From Yponomeuta sedellus (lineage: Eukaryota > Arthropoda > Insecta > Lepidoptera > Yponomeutidae), in the NCBI GenBank assembly GCA_934045075.1, contig OW203724.1:14747143-14811142 (forward strand): a stretch of DNA of 64,000 bases. The letters are read 5' to 3'. The translations under genes and the position numbers were made by a program. The notes beneath the pieces were generated by a model. The model saw only the letters and a list, made by a program, of their open reading frames with translations, was not told the origin of the DNA and did no database searches. Shown in pieces: positions 44,982-57,075 of this stretch (positions are counted from its first letter, which is position 1; every line of letters starts with the position of its first letter).

Positions 44982-45637
44982 AATAGCCGGGTCCCCACCG
45001 GGCGCACACGCTCGCGCGGCAGTCTCAACCTGCGACTCGCAAGCTTGGCCTCGCGAGGCGGCCTCGGTAGTTTGCCTGTACACCGAGGCGAACCTCGCGA
45101 GCTAGGCCGAGCCATCATTATTCCTCGAGCATCCAAAATGGACAGTTGTGTAATTTATGCTGCGACTTTCATAGTAGCTTATTATTTAAGAAAAAGGAAA
45201 CAATCACATTAAAAAAAATACCAAGAATCTTGTGGATTAAAAACTTTATGAGCGTCGCAATCAATATGGAAATAGAATACTAAAGGGTTTGACATTATGA
45301 TAAAACCGTACGTAACTTTACACGAATCAGATGAATTAATAGCTCTTGAGTATCCGAGTTGATAAAACTTTTCATAACAAACACCAAGAAGCCTGTAAAA
45401 TAGCATCGCGAGCCGTAACGACCATACACATCGAACGCATGTGCGCACAGCGCACACTGAGGCATCTTTGAGCGCGTCCCGCTTACCTGTCGGTAACAAT
45501 CGGCTCTACCCCGAGGCATGCTCGGCCGAGGCAACATGCGCTCGAACGAGCCGGAGGCACGTCCACACAGACCGATCATTTGACTCGCGCGCGAGGCAGC
45601 AGCGCGAGCGCGTGCGCCCGGTGGGGACCCGGCTATT
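44982..45637. mobile_element. GC-rich terminal-inverted-repeat element (Harbinger-like?)
   Basis: The ends AATAGCCGGGTCCCCACCGG (44982) and CCGGTGGGGACCCGGCTATT (to 45637) are perfect inverses that extend through GCGCACxCGCTCGCGC. Subterminal parts are CpG-rich. Inside, 45138-45212 encodes MDSCVIYAATFIVAYYLRKR, a short hydrophobic-basic start like that of some insect Harbinger transposases; the rest is gone. No target duplication identified. The superfamily is a guess. Confidence 0.6.
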
Positions 45638-45889
45638 CGCATCCACGGGCTCCTTGCCGACCTGACCACATTGTCCGACCATCGGGCTATTAGTCTAACG
45701 ACTGACTGCCGCCGCCCGACTCTCGGCTGCCACTCCGTTACTGCCGTGGTCCACCTCCCGTCTTCCCGTCTCGCCAAGGTGTGACAAAACCCATACAATT
45801 CCAAAAATGGGAGGTTGCACTCGTTTTTTCTACTTTATTTTTAATTTTATTGTATTTATTTAGGTTTACATAATACGCGAGTAAATGAT

Positions 45890-46110
45890 TTCGATTGTGT
45901 CCCACTGCTGGACAAAGGCCTCCCCTTTTGCCTTCCACTCCTCCCTGTTCATGGCCACCTCCTTCCTGCGAGCCCGGCAGAAACGTCGTCCCGCCATCTC
46001 TGCTTGGGTCGTCCAAGTTTGCGATATCCGTCGCGCGGATAATTTATTCCTTTTATAAACATACATAATTTTATAATTGTCTTATTTACATTGTTACGCA
46101 CCACCTCGTA
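45890..46110 (-). pseudogene. LINE ORF2 C-terminal fragment, frameshifted
   Basis: One frame reads GYRKLGRPKQRWRDDVSAGL. After a shift near 45975 the next reads NREEWKAKGEAFVQQWDTIE. GRPxxRWxDD followed by W...A..QQW is the classic C-terminus of insect LINE ORF2 proteins. Confidence 0.7.
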
Positions 46111-47229
46111 ATATACACCGTGGGCACTGACTGAAAGCCTCCGCTGAGTGCTCACACCCCCAACCCAACGCTGTGTTAGATGCCATTTGTGGCAACATTG
46201 ACACACCACAGGATGTACGCTTTGACTTTGCCCTGTCCTGTCTTGTACTTATGTGATTATTTTTGTTTTCTTATGTAGAGTGATATTTTCTTTCTTGTGA
46301 TGTGTTAATTTGTTCCAATAAATGTCTTTCTTTCTTCTTCTTTCTTAATTCTTAATACCAACAACTTTTAATATGGGGAAAACTTTGCAATTACGAAACA
46401 TTTCAGCTATTTCATACATTTTAAGTAGCAAGTAGTAACTTTAGCGTGGAACAGCAAGGCCAAGATTCATAAAGCTACAGTGGTAGATTATTGTTGTGAC
46501 GATTCGAGGTAGATACATTGAATTTAAAGTAGATATATTGCAGAGCATAGTCTAATTGTTCATCTCTGGGTTAATCGTCTTTGAAATGCACATCGATCCA
46601 CAGTAAACAATAATTTGTTCTGTGAAACAGACCCAAGGTCCCCGTTTCATAAAACTCCAATTATTGACAATTCTGTTTAACATGCAATGTACACTGCGTA
46701 GCTGAGTCTACCTTCTTCTTAACCTGTGGGTAAGTCGAATTTGGAATGTACATCGAATCGTCATTGTCATTCATGAACATATGTATATGAAATAGGTCCC
46801 TGATGTGTTTAATTAACTTCGGATTCCATAAAGTAAATTCATAAGTAAAATTTATATTATAAACATTACATAGTTACTGTCGAGGAGTAGGTAGGTATAT
46901 TGATATTAACCCAAAAATATTCTAGGAGTTTCTAGAAAACAGGTCTACGTCTAATTCCATGACCAGCAGTCTGACCGTAGGCGGTGAAACATTCCACACG
47001 TTTGATAATATTATATTTGCAACGCTTTCTCTAACTTTTTTAAGTCTACGTTCCTAGACCGTGTTCCACGAGACAATTTAAGGCTACGTCTTTATACGAG
47101 CAATATCCTGATATTATATAATTCCTGATCCTGAGTTTCTGATATCTCCAGCATCTACTTGAGCGTTGTCTCTCTACGTCTACTCCTGCTAAAACTAGAC
47201 CCCTGCTAATCTTCTAGGCCAGATTAATT

Positions 47230-47900
47230 GCCAGCGAGATTTCTAATAGGGTGCGCTGATAGTCGAACCTATTCGCCCACTATTCAGAACGTCTTTAAAT
47301 TCTTACACCGTTCCAAATATTTGGATAAAATTAATGTGTAATCTCTAAGGTCTTCGAAAGAGTATAATACGCTCGCAGGTTTACGCAGTCACCTAGTAAC
47401 TCACAGCATGGATTCTCACCGGGAAGATCTGCAGTTGCTAACCTCTTAATGTTTTTAACCTCAGCAATGGACAGGGGCCACCAAGTTTATGTAGTCTACA
47501 CTGACTATAGTAAGGCGTTCGACGGGATTTCCCACAAACAGCTATTATATAAACTGGAATACATTGGTATCAGGGGCGATTTGCTGCGTTGGTTTTCCTC
47601 GTATATCGAGGATCGTACCCAGTCTGTCGCGCAGAAGAACTATATCTATTCTCTAGCTGGGTTAGTGTACCTAGCAGAGTCTGGAGCACTTCTTAGGCCT
47701 CTTTCTTGGTTCACTGTATTTCACAATTGTAATAAATCAAGTTCACCTGATACTCAGTTCGTCCCGTTGCTTTGTTTTGCAGACGATATGAAGATTTTTT
47801 TATTTACATCATCTGTGGACGATGCCAAATAGCTGTAGCAGGATCTCGAAAGCCTTGGTTCATACTGTCCTCTTTACTACAGAGAGGTCTTAACGATAGC
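47230..47900 (+). pseudogene. Jockey-like reverse transcriptase fragment
   Basis: From 47449 one frame gives VYTDYSKAFDGISHKQLL, WFSSYIEDRTQSVA and LLCFADDMKIF, covering RT palm motifs including the F-A-D-D catalytic box. Upstream the text GFSPGRSAVANLL is readable in a shifted frame. The usual SGVPQGSxLGP turn is degraded (SGALLRPLSWF). A stop at 47830 interrupts further RT text (LQQDLESLGSY). Not functional. Confidence 0.8.
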
Positions 47901-48189
47901 TTTGGGGTTGTGTCCTAGGAAGTGCTCACTAAGGATGTTCACCTAAAACTAAAAAAGTTGCCTTCAACTACCAGCTGCGTTGATTTATTCTATAAAAAGA
48001 TAACACCGTTCGTGACGTAAGTGTTGATGACTCTATGTGATCTCGTGTTCATGACTTCATGACTCGACGTCTCTGTTTGACAATCATGCTAACAATACTA
48101 ATCGTTTATTTAATATATTTTTATATATTACGGTATCTATCATCTCTAGATCTCTATATTATTATTTAAAGACTTAATCCATAAAACTT

Positions 48190-48310
48190 CAAGCTGACCC
48201 TGCAAACGTTGTTGAGCCCTAATAATTAGCCTGCGAACCATTCTCAGACCTACCAAATATATACAAACAAATATCTGTTAATCGGTTTTGGAAGAGTTCG
48301 ATAACAGTTC
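48190..48310 (+). repeat. Repeat edge shared with 8808-8930
   Basis: AGCTGACCCTGCAAACGTTG, TAATTAGCCT, TCTCAGACCTACCAAATATA. A common start of a moth retroposon; a weaker match lies at 23236-23275. Confidence 0.5.
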
Positions 48311-48349
48311 GACACTATACTTCTCCGCAAAATGAATAGTTCAAGATGA

Positions 48350-50350
48350 CGATCGTCAATCACACTAATTTGACGAACGTAATTCATTTCTGGTCATTCT
48401 TTTTCGAAGTTTATCGAAATTTTTCCATTCCTGATTGTCTGGTATGTAAAACTGATAATTTCTCGATATTTTTTTCTCGCCTCGAATAAGGCCAATTTTC
48501 CTCGAATATCGAGGTAGCCAGTAAGTCTCACGGTCCTATGCAAAACAACCGAGAAAACAGCGCCCATTGTGCGTATTGCGCTGAAAATGGTACCGATAAA
48601 GTTTACGTGATCACCGCCAAGTTCGTTAATGGGTGGGTAATCGAAACTCAGCGGAGCCATTGTTCCCGCTTTAATGGACCACCGGGCGGCTGACGCTCGA
48701 CGCTCCCACAAAACGCACCGCACGAGAAAAACGACCGGCTCATTTCGAGAATTCCTAATCTAACGTATTTCGCCATTGTGAGTGAGACAGGCTAGGAATT
48801 CGTCAAAGTATTTTATCTCCGACGTTCACAGTTCGCCCGAGTGTTAAATTATTGCCGGACAGGACAGCAATGGGCGGCACGGCTGAAAGTGAGACCTGGC
48901 GACGCGTCTGGCTTCAGCGCGATTCGCCGATAACGAGGCTTTATTGTGCAGTACCGGTAACGTTTTCTTTAAGATTACGCCACATACCTTAGATAATATT
49001 CCTGGACCACCTCTTCGACGCATTATAAGTGTCGTGGCCCAGCGGAGAACCACTACAGAGTTCGGACCTTCAAAGAAAAAAGTCTAAACGCAGTAATTAG
49101 TTGAATGGTCGGAAGATAATTAAGAAACCGTTAGCCGATGACTGTGAGATGTAAAGCTTGTAAAACTACGTTCACAAAATGATTAAGAATTACCATTACG
49201 ATGACCGGCACAGTCAATAGGCCTTGTTTCAATTTCAGTTTCACTGGCGTTCTCACGGATTTTTTAGTTTAGTTACTATTTATGCGGAGTTGTGAAACTT
49301 TGCGTGCCTTTATCGATAACGAAGACGCGTTCGTTTTTTAGCCGTGGCTGGGCGCGGTGGAGGAATGCGTATAGTTAAGGCATGATTGCGCTCGCGGCGG
49401 AGCCCCGGGCTGCCAGGTGGGCCACGAGGGCGCAGTCACCGCGTCTCGAGCGGCCGGCGCGCGGCGGCCGGTCTCTTCATCTTTATGATAATTATTTCGT
49501 GTTTGTTTTCGACGAAACAATCGGCCGATCGGGCGGTCGCAGCCGCCGCTTCTCGGAACGAACCTTCATTGTGGTGAATTAAAGCCGCCGGGACCCCTGC
49601 GACGGCGCGAGAGATAATTCGACAGGATGCCGCTTATTATTAATTGCACTATGACTTGTTGAAATTGAGCTTAGGAGTTTAGTAAGTCATTCATTGTGGT
49701 GGGGCCGCTTCCTTCGACCCTCCGTGGGAACCGCCCAGAACTGCTTAAGCATCAGCGTTAATGGCTGGCTTTAGAAAAACCCAATGGGACGGAATTTGAT
49801 TCCTTTCAGTCTTTTAATTGCACGAGATGACGGAAATGTCAACGGAAATAATGTATAGGACAATAAATTGTAAGACGATCCTTCGGAGAGGTTTTCATCC
49901 AAATGTGAGCTTTAAAGAGGGTTTTCTTATACAGCGACCGACTTGAGACTGCAGACGAGAGAATCAATTAAGCCAGTAAGAGGTAAAGCGATAAAATTCC
50001 AATTAAATAGTCTGTGAGGCACTCGAATGTGGGCACTCTGCCGCACTAGGGCCGTCGTTTCGTTAACTAGACTTTAACAAGCCGGTTAATGGTGGGATCC
50101 GCCAGACACTGGTGACCAATAAAAAGAGCATCGTAAATAAGCCGAACGTTCGTAATAAAAAAGGGAAACCTCATAATGTTTACAATCTTGTGGCTTTATT
50201 CACTTTGTGTTCCAATTTCATGCTAAATCGAGCGCATAAAATCTGCCTTTTATCCGTCGGCCGTCAAACCGTTTGGGTGCTCGGGCCCAAATAAAAATCC
50301 AACGTCAACTCCTTATGTCTCGTTAAAAAGATAATTCATTCTCTCGAATG
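48350..50350. other. Repeat-poor, CpG-rich block without recognised exons
   Basis: About 2 kb with no element that recurs elsewhere in the window. GC-rich islands lie near 48640-48720, 48850-48930 and 49340-49620 (GCGGCGGAGCCCCGGGC, CGGCCGGCGCGCGGCGGCC). Moderate-GC text with TAATTAGTTG- and TTTATGA-type homeodomain-like words lies between. No frame gives a recognisable protein. Could be enhancer or promoter DNA of a gene outside the window; this is inference. Confidence 0.35.
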
Positions 50351-50522
50351 AATTATGTGATCAATTAATTTATCGCTACTGGGCCTGTAACCATGCGTGA
50401 CGCGACTCTGTTTGGAGAATCACAGCGGAAGCACTCGCCCCAGTGGAAATATCCACAGCAATAACTGACCCTACAGAACGATTATTTACCTATCTAGTTA
50501 CAACCTATCCTAACTACCTACG

Positions 50523-50556
50523 AGATCAGAGCGTATCTCTAGATACGCTCTGATCT
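50523..50556. repeat. 16-bp-arm perfect palindrome
   Basis: AGATCAGAGCGTATCT, CT, AGATACGCTCTGATCT. Not part of a recognised element. Confidence 0.85.
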
Positions 50557-51626
50557 GATATCTGATAGAGGTCTAATCAGTGACAGTAAAATTTTATTAA
50601 CCTGAAGATCCGTAGGTCTTTAATTTGCGTCGCAATGGGTCTTTATTTGTACTATGACGTAGGCTCGCTTTGAGAGACTAGTATTTTGCAGCGAGCAGCG
50701 CATACGCACAATACGATGGAATACTAACACCCCATTTAGCAGCAAGCGATGCTTGAATATTTCACAAACATCACATACTGGGAAACTCCATTGGATCGCG
50801 AAAATGTTCCACTAGGACTGCTACTGCAAAGCTCGAAACAGACGCTTGCGAAAATATCATAATACTAACAGGTACAGGTTTTTGCATAGTATTTTTACTC
50901 TACTCAATTTTCCTTGTATGGCGACTACCCTTAAGTTTTGGTTAGTATCACATAAATTAGCATTTTGTGAAAACACATCTTTTAAACCTTTTATTGCCCT
51001 AAAATCTTAAACATACAGACGACAGCTACGGCGTAAACTTTTTTTAATAACATCTCGGTAACACCCTTGAATAACTACTAAACCCTAAAAAGTTAATTAC
51101 CCATATTGGTTCATTTCTTTTGACGTCAATACTAACTACACAAAGCCATATAATAACGTCTATTAATTACACACTGAATTATCAATATCATTCTAGCGGG
51201 GGCACCGCGTCAAGTCTACCACATAATAGGCACTTACACTCCGTCTATTTCCTCTTCCTGATCAGCTGAAGAATAAGTTCCACTATATTAAATTCATTCA
51301 GATCGTCTATAATATGAGACTGTTCAAGGTCATTTTAGTATCACTATGATCGCTACTAAATGTATGTTTTTTTTATAGTATTTGCAAAAAACCTTTACAT
51401 TATTGGTTTTACAAATTTCGCCAAACTGCTGTGCAGTTTGTTGGTTGCGCTCTTATAACTTAAGGTAACCCTTTAATTATTTTACAGCTACATATTCTTA
51501 ATAATGTTGCTACTTATTTATTTACTTGTACACAAAAATAAGTTACTATGCCTATCTTAAATTAACATAACATTGTCCGAATCATGTGAATTCAATTTTT
51601 TAAGAAGGGAGCTTGATCAAGCGCTT

Positions 51627-51740
51627 CTAGCGTCCCCCACCAGATCCCGAAGGCGGTGCATTGCTGAACAGACGGGTTATTAATTTTATGGTGTCGATGG
51701 CCGCGCATGCGCCCTGCGCGCCGGTCACTGCGCCGTCCAT
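51627..51740 (-). CDS. Short GC-rich open frame or terminal exon, unrecognised
   Basis: ATG at 51738-51740, TAG at 51627-51629, 37 codons. Visible protein pieces: MDGAVTGAQGACAAIDTIKL and RLFSNAPPSGSGGGR. Third codon positions are mostly G or C, unlike the AT-rich surroundings, which supports real coding. The frame upstream of the ATG closes at a TGA about 20 bases away, but a CGGAG before it could be a splice acceptor, making this a last exon. I do not recognise the family. It may be part of a larger gene outside my view, or chance. Confidence 0.3.
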   Translation of the reverse strand: MDGAVTGAQGACAAIDTIKLITRLFSNAPPSGSGGGR

Positions 51741-51872
51741 GACGCTCCGCGATCAATCATGTCACACGCAGGTTTCATCGTCTGCGGGAAAAGCGAAGAA
51801 AATTGGGTACGACGTAGATAGACAAGAAGGTAATCCTTGTTGGTGTCTGTCTCAGCAAACAGCAGTAAACAA

Positions 51873-51915
51873 TGGTTTTTGGTACGCCTGTAGACTACAG
51901 GTGTACCAAAAACCA
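51873..51915. repeat. 20-bp-arm inverted duplication, 3-bp spacer
   Basis: TGGTTTTTGGTACGCCTGTA and TACAGGTGTACCAAAAACCA, one mismatch. Confidence 0.85.
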
Positions 51916-53139
51916 CTACAGGCTGTAGTAGTCAACTTCAAACTAGCTGGTCTAGATTTTGACAAGTTATGTTCTTCGGTGAAATATTGCTTATAGATAA
52001 TGGGATCTTTTATCAGGCTTTGTTAATCAATCATGAAAATACGCTATTTAAGTGAACGACAACGCATAATTTAACATTGTAGGTACCTATGTTGATTTAT
52101 TGTAGGTACTAACGCACTACAAGAACAGCGTTTTTGCGCTGCTAACGTACCTAAGTATTTACTTATCAGCTTAGAATATGTCGCCGATAACGTTGCATTT
52201 CCACATAAAACACGAGATCCAATTTTGTCGGTTTGTTTCTCCTTTGTTTGTCCTAAGTATATAAAGGCTCTTTAGGCCTTTTAATTAACAAAGAAGGCGC
52301 TTGCTTTGCAAAACAGAAAACACATTCGTAAATATTCATATCTGCTTAGAATAACTCGCAAGTAAAAATCCATGTCCAAGTAAAACACGGGATCCCATTT
52401 GGTCGGTTAATTGGTTGAGTTATTGATCAGTACTCATCATAGCAGAGCATATCCACGCTCTTCGACATTTATATCGACGTTTATAAGTTCCCTCAAGGCG
52501 TTTGAATGCACAAAGAAACGATCTTTTGCTTTGCGGAGAAGAAGATATAACCAGGAAGATCTTTTCAAGTTTACCAAAGAAAAACCGAGTATTCGCTCGC
52601 TCAGTCTGAACGTTACTTAGTATTACAATGTAAACAGCATACATCGGTTCTCGGCTACAGGTGCCGCGAGGAACCTGAATTCAAGCTCTCCTCACGACTC
52701 AACTCGCTTACGACACATACTACGACTTTCATTCACGTTGCTGGCGATACAGCAATTGATTGCACGCGTGTAGTAATAATCCAGCAATGAATTTGGTTTT
52801 AGTCGATAACGGCACCGTTTTCTTCGTAGTTTTGTGTTCGTGGCCCGAGGTGGTTTGATGGTCTACCGGCCGAGACAATCAGGCGACATGGATGGCGTCG
52901 TCGTAGGATGGTAATGTGGGTTATAATATAACAATAACTTAGACATGTGCGCCATAATGTTGTAGGTTATCGTTTATTAAGCGCATTGTTCTTTGTTGTT
53001 TCAAAAAATAGTGCTCAAACATCACATCGAATAGAAGTTGCTAAGCTCTTTCGATTTATGTGCTAGCTTTAACTTTGCAGAAATAAATACATCAGTGGAG
53101 CAGATGTCGTTTCTCTAAGACAAGTAGAAGAACAGTTTA

Positions 53140-53370
53140 GGCTGACATTCAGAGACGAAAACTTCTGTGGCGTATCTAACTGTAGCACATCAGCCTACCA
53201 TGTAAGAGGTCCCGAGTTCGAATCCCGGCTGGAGACAAAAAAAAACCCAGGTCTTGGATGTTTACATGTTTGTGATGTCGTTGTTTCTAGTTCCCACGAC
53301 ACAGGCTATCCTAGTGTGGGGCCTGAAGCAATGTATGTGCCAGTATGTAAATGTTATGTTAAACTCAACA
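53140..53370 (+). repeat. tRNA-derived SINE (family A)
   Basis: TCTGTGGCGTATCTAACTGT, GAGGTCCCGAGTTCGAATCC, an A-run, CAGGTCTTGGATGTTTACAT, GTTTCTAGTTCCCACGACAC, GTGTGGGGCCTGAAGCAATG. Confidence 0.75.
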
Positions 53371-53774
53371 GCTGCAATTGGAGCTACTTTGTTACAAAAA
53401 TGTAAAGGTTAATCTGTCCTCTGTACCTACTACTCAAAGCACATAGTATCGCTGCATCTTAGGTATTTTTTTTTATTCTTACTACCCGATTGTTGAGGCA
53501 CGCACACAGAGCTATCACACACATCCATCAAACCCGTGTAGGTACCCACCAGGGCCACCACCCGCGGCTGTGAGCTGCCTTTGTAAAATAAAAATCATAA
53601 TAATGTTTTAACGTTTCGATTCGACACGCGGACAAAAAAGAAAACAAAGACAATAATCATTTAGTGAAGGCACGAATTCCAACAGAACACACAGCGTTGA
53701 TAGGCAGCGTGGTGGGGCTGCTCTACCTAATGACCACGCATTCGATACCGAAATTACCAAAGCATTTTTTTTTA

Positions 53775-54043
53775 TTTTATTTTATTTATTTCCACACAGC
53801 TTACTATTTTTACAGGGTATAGCCCTAATGCAATAGTGAAGACACACAAAACAAGAACAATATAACCTTAACATATAACTTTTACATACAGGCACACACA
53901 TTGCTTCGGGCCCCACGCTAGGATACCCCGTGTCGCGGAAACCAGAAACAAACAACGACATCACAAATATATAAACATCCAAGACCTCCCGGGACCTCGT
54001 GCATGGTAGGTAGATGCGCTACCACTGCGCCACACAGGTCGCT
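53775..54043 (-). repeat. tRNA-derived SINE (family A), full length
   Basis: The - strand starts CGACCTGTGTGGCGCAGTGG, has a weak B box (GAGGTCCCGGGAGGTC), then CTTGGATGTTTATATATTTG, GTTTCTGGTTTCCGCGACAC and GGGGCCCGAAGCAATGTGTG. It ends in an A/T-rich tail (AATAAATAAAATAAAATAAA). Confidence 0.75.
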
Positions 54044-54170
54044 CAAATAGAAGAAGAATAAGATAATAGTTAAACACATATACAATACACACTACTTATA
54101 ATTATAACCCAAAATAAAAAGAGTGGTCTTTGTGAACTCATTCAGGGAACAACAGAAGATATCTATTGTC

Positions 54171-54325
54171 TCACTGACAGAATTGAGTGTGCGTAGGGCT
54201 CGCGTGAGGGGCGCATTTTGCAGAAGGCGAGTGCGCGCGCGGCACGGCCACCAGCGGCACGCGCCGCCGCCGCCGCCACACGCAGCGCTCCGGCGCGCGC
54301 AGCCCCAGCGTCTGCAGGACACCCG
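54171..54325 (-). CDS. Candidate GC-rich exon, unrecognised
   Basis: After a GTCCTGCAG acceptor-like site (- strand, exon start near 54317) the frame reads TLGLRAPERCVWRRRRR and VPLVAVPRAHSPSAKC, ending TQFCQ and TGA at 54171-54173. GC content far exceeds its flanks. A second frame over the same DNA is also open, so the true frame is uncertain. No known family. A CpG-rich non-coding sequence is equally possible. Confidence 0.2.
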
Positions 54326-54745
54326 GGTTGCAAAGCTTACCCCGTAGGACCTTCATTAAATACGTTGCTAAGGACCACTCGCGTCTAATAATGCAATAAT
54401 GCAACTTGCTTAAGGCGCTTCATGGTGCCAACTAGCGCCACCAACGGAAAAAATCATAACTTGTCGTTTTATTCGTTTTATAATACGCTTTTATCTAAAA
54501 ATTAACATGAGAAATCTTAAATACTATGGCAACTGTTTTTAAAATCTACCTACAGTGTAGAAGCTAGAATCAACAACCAATGACTTCAATCAATTTCTGC
54601 TAAAACGGTCATTTTTAGCGGTTTAATAAATGTTTTTTAAAAAGTAAAACAGGTTACACTTCAATCCAGTCACGCCTGATGGTAAGCGAATACAGGATCT
54701 ACGATGTTACGAGCTAAACTTTTAAATCTTTTAAATGCCGCTTGA

Positions 54746-54862
54746 CTCTACTTTTAGAGACAAATGCCTTTGTCTCTAAAAGTAGAGATATTCAAAAGGC
54801 AAATATTTCATCTCGACCGATTTATTAAGAAGTCTTAATAAATCGGTCGAGATGAAATATTT
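54746..54862. repeat. Two adjacent perfect inverted duplications
   Basis: First: arms 54746-54764 and 54769-54787 (CTCTACTTTTAGAGACAAA, spacer TGCC). Second: arms 54801-54830 and 54833-54862 (contains TCATCTCGACCGATTTATTA, spacer 2 bp). Only 13 bp separates the two. Confidence 0.95.
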
Positions 54863-55929
54863 TTACTCAACACGAGGAACCCCGGCCGGTGTTTACACGC
54901 TCTCGGAGGCTCGTTCGCATACTTACGGTGGTCACAGAATAATATTTAACAGAATAGTAATAGCTGAAAGTATAAGGGAAGGGAGGGTGGAATATTTCGT
55001 GTTGTATATAATATGTATTTAATAATATTATTATTTACAAAGAGAATAATATTCATATTATAGAATGTTTTCAAGTTTATATGTTTGTAACAGTCCGTAA
55101 TAATAGGGCGGTGCCACCGGTGCCCAGGCACAGAGCGTAGACTCTGGAGGGCGCAAGCACAAAAGACAAAAAAAGAACTCTTTTATGTTCTGTGGGCGCA
55201 AGAATGGCCAGACCAGGGACCCAATTCTCACTTCATTAGCAAATAATTCGTATACGACTTAACGACTCTAAGGAGTATGGCTTGATTTCTACATAAATAG
55301 TCGAACGACAGCCAATTGTGATTATGATTATGACACCTCAAAGCGAGCGAAATTTATTAGCAACATTGCGCATATGACTTTGTGAGAATACCTGAAAGTG
55401 ATGTACCTGAATACCTGAAGTGAAAGTGAATATTTTGCGTCTACGCTTTCAATTCGCAGGAGCGAGAATAGACTCCCTGACAGGCCTATTATTTTTGCGG
55501 TTTGTTCCTTATAAGTTCCCGCTGCGCTCCTAGTTCTCGATTCCAACACATACGTACCTACATGCCACTATCATCAAGAACGTTATTTTATTAGTTAAAT
55601 TTTTTTGGCAGCACACGAGCGTATTTGTGTTTATAATTGGCCCACCGACACTTAGTTCCTGATGCTATATTTTATCACTCTGAATGAAATAAAGTAGGCT
55701 TATACATAGCATTGCTCTGCGGTATGTACGTATAATATTTAAAAAAAACAAGGAAGCAGTTATAGAATCTTGCACAGGGCGCAGTTATAGAAGCTCGCAT
55801 AGGGCGCAGAAATGGCTTTTTACGGCACCTTGTAAGTTTATTCGGGATAGTCTGCTAATACTAATTTGATGTGAAAATTTCTTTCGCCAGTATTTTGTAT
55901 GTACCTTCAGGATGGACAGGATGCGCTAT

Positions 55930-56288
55930 CGTTATCAACCCTTGTATGTCCCCACTGCTGGGGCACGAGTCTCTTTCTGCCTCGCAGGAAGATTAGGCCA
56001 TACTCCACCACGGGGGCCAAGTCCAGGTTGGTGGAGGATTGTAAGACAGTGGCGGGCCTTACTGCCAGAAGTTATCAAGCCGCCCATAAGGCCTCTGACA
56101 TGGCTTAACGACTGCCATTATATGACAGCCGGCACCAACAGCTTAACGTGCCTTGCGAAGCACGGAAGCGCTCGGAAAAATGCCACTAGCGGTAGTCACG
56201 GGACGCTCACCCATCCCGTACCTGACCGCGCCTGTTGTTGCTTAACCAAGTGACTGATTCCAATCACTCGGTTCGCCTAGGCCACGAG
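55930..56288 (-). repeat. 5S rRNA-derived SINE, copy 5, near complete
   Basis: The - strand order: CTAGGCGAACCGAGTGATTG, CAGTCACTTGGTTAAGCAAC, GGTCAGGTACGGGATGGGTG, CCACTGTCTTACAATCC, GCCCCAGCAGTGGGGACATA. Probably the best preserved copy here. Confidence 0.8.
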
Positions 56289-56439
56289 GATGCGCTATAG
56301 GTTTATTGAATTACTAAGTTAACGAAGTCACGGGCACTGCTAGTAATAAATACGTATATCGATTGAATGATTTTGCACCTACCTGCCTAAATTACATGAA
56401 ACCGGTGGGTAACTATGCAACAAGTCATCATTATCATCA

Positions 56440-56660
56440 TCAGCAACGCATTATGTCCACACCGGGGGACACGGGTCTCTTCACTGAGGAAGGTACAGGC
56501 CACACTCCACCACGGGGGCCAAGTTCGGATTGATGGAGGCTTGCAAGATTAGTGGCTGGTCGTACTGTCGGAAGTTTTTAATCCGACCTAAGACCTCTGA
56601 CTTGGCTTAGCGACTGCTATTTATCGACGGTAGATGGCACCAACTACTAATTAATGTTTA
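56440..56660 (-). repeat. 5S rRNA-derived SINE, diverged 3' part (copy 6)
   Basis: CACACCGGGGGACACGGGTC, CCACACTCCACCACGGGGGC, CTGTCGGAAGTTTTTAATC and GACTTGGCTTAGCGACTGC match the 3' part of copy 5 with many changes. Confidence 0.6.
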
Positions 56661-56924
56661 TTAAGCGAAGGTGCTTTGTCAGGATCGTGGCAAGTTGTAA
56701 ATCTCGGTCTCTCTCTACCCTTCCGGAATAGAGACGTGAGTTTATGGTGTGTGTATGTAATTACATACGTCTAGAAGTTATTTGCAGGAATCCGCATTTC
56801 AGAGGTAGATTTTAAAGAAATTGTGCATTTTCGATTGTATACATACTCTACATCCTGAATTAAATATGTATTCTTGAATTACATTTCGGCACGAACTTCA
56901 GTCACTTGTAATGTATTTGCTCTT

Positions 56925-57075
56925 GTATCTAGGTAGATAGATAGATAGAGAACACTTTATTGCACAACCAGAAAAAATATTACAACCATGATTCTTAAAT
57001 CTAAGTAATGTTATACAATTGGCGGTCTTATCGCTAAGAGCGATCTCTTCCAGACAACCTTTGGATGGAGTGGAT
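56925..57075 (-). repeat. LINE 3' tail with GATA microsatellite
   Basis: TAGATAGATAGATAGAG precedes AACACTTTATTGCACAACC, then TACAATTGGCGGTCTTATCG. Same family as 24067-24175 and 58545-58650, each ending in its own short tandem tail. Confidence 0.65.

Noticed and set aside
45295..45804. 169-codon - strand frame
   Set aside because: Crosses the right end of the Harbinger-like element into unrelated DNA; open because the element is CpG-rich.
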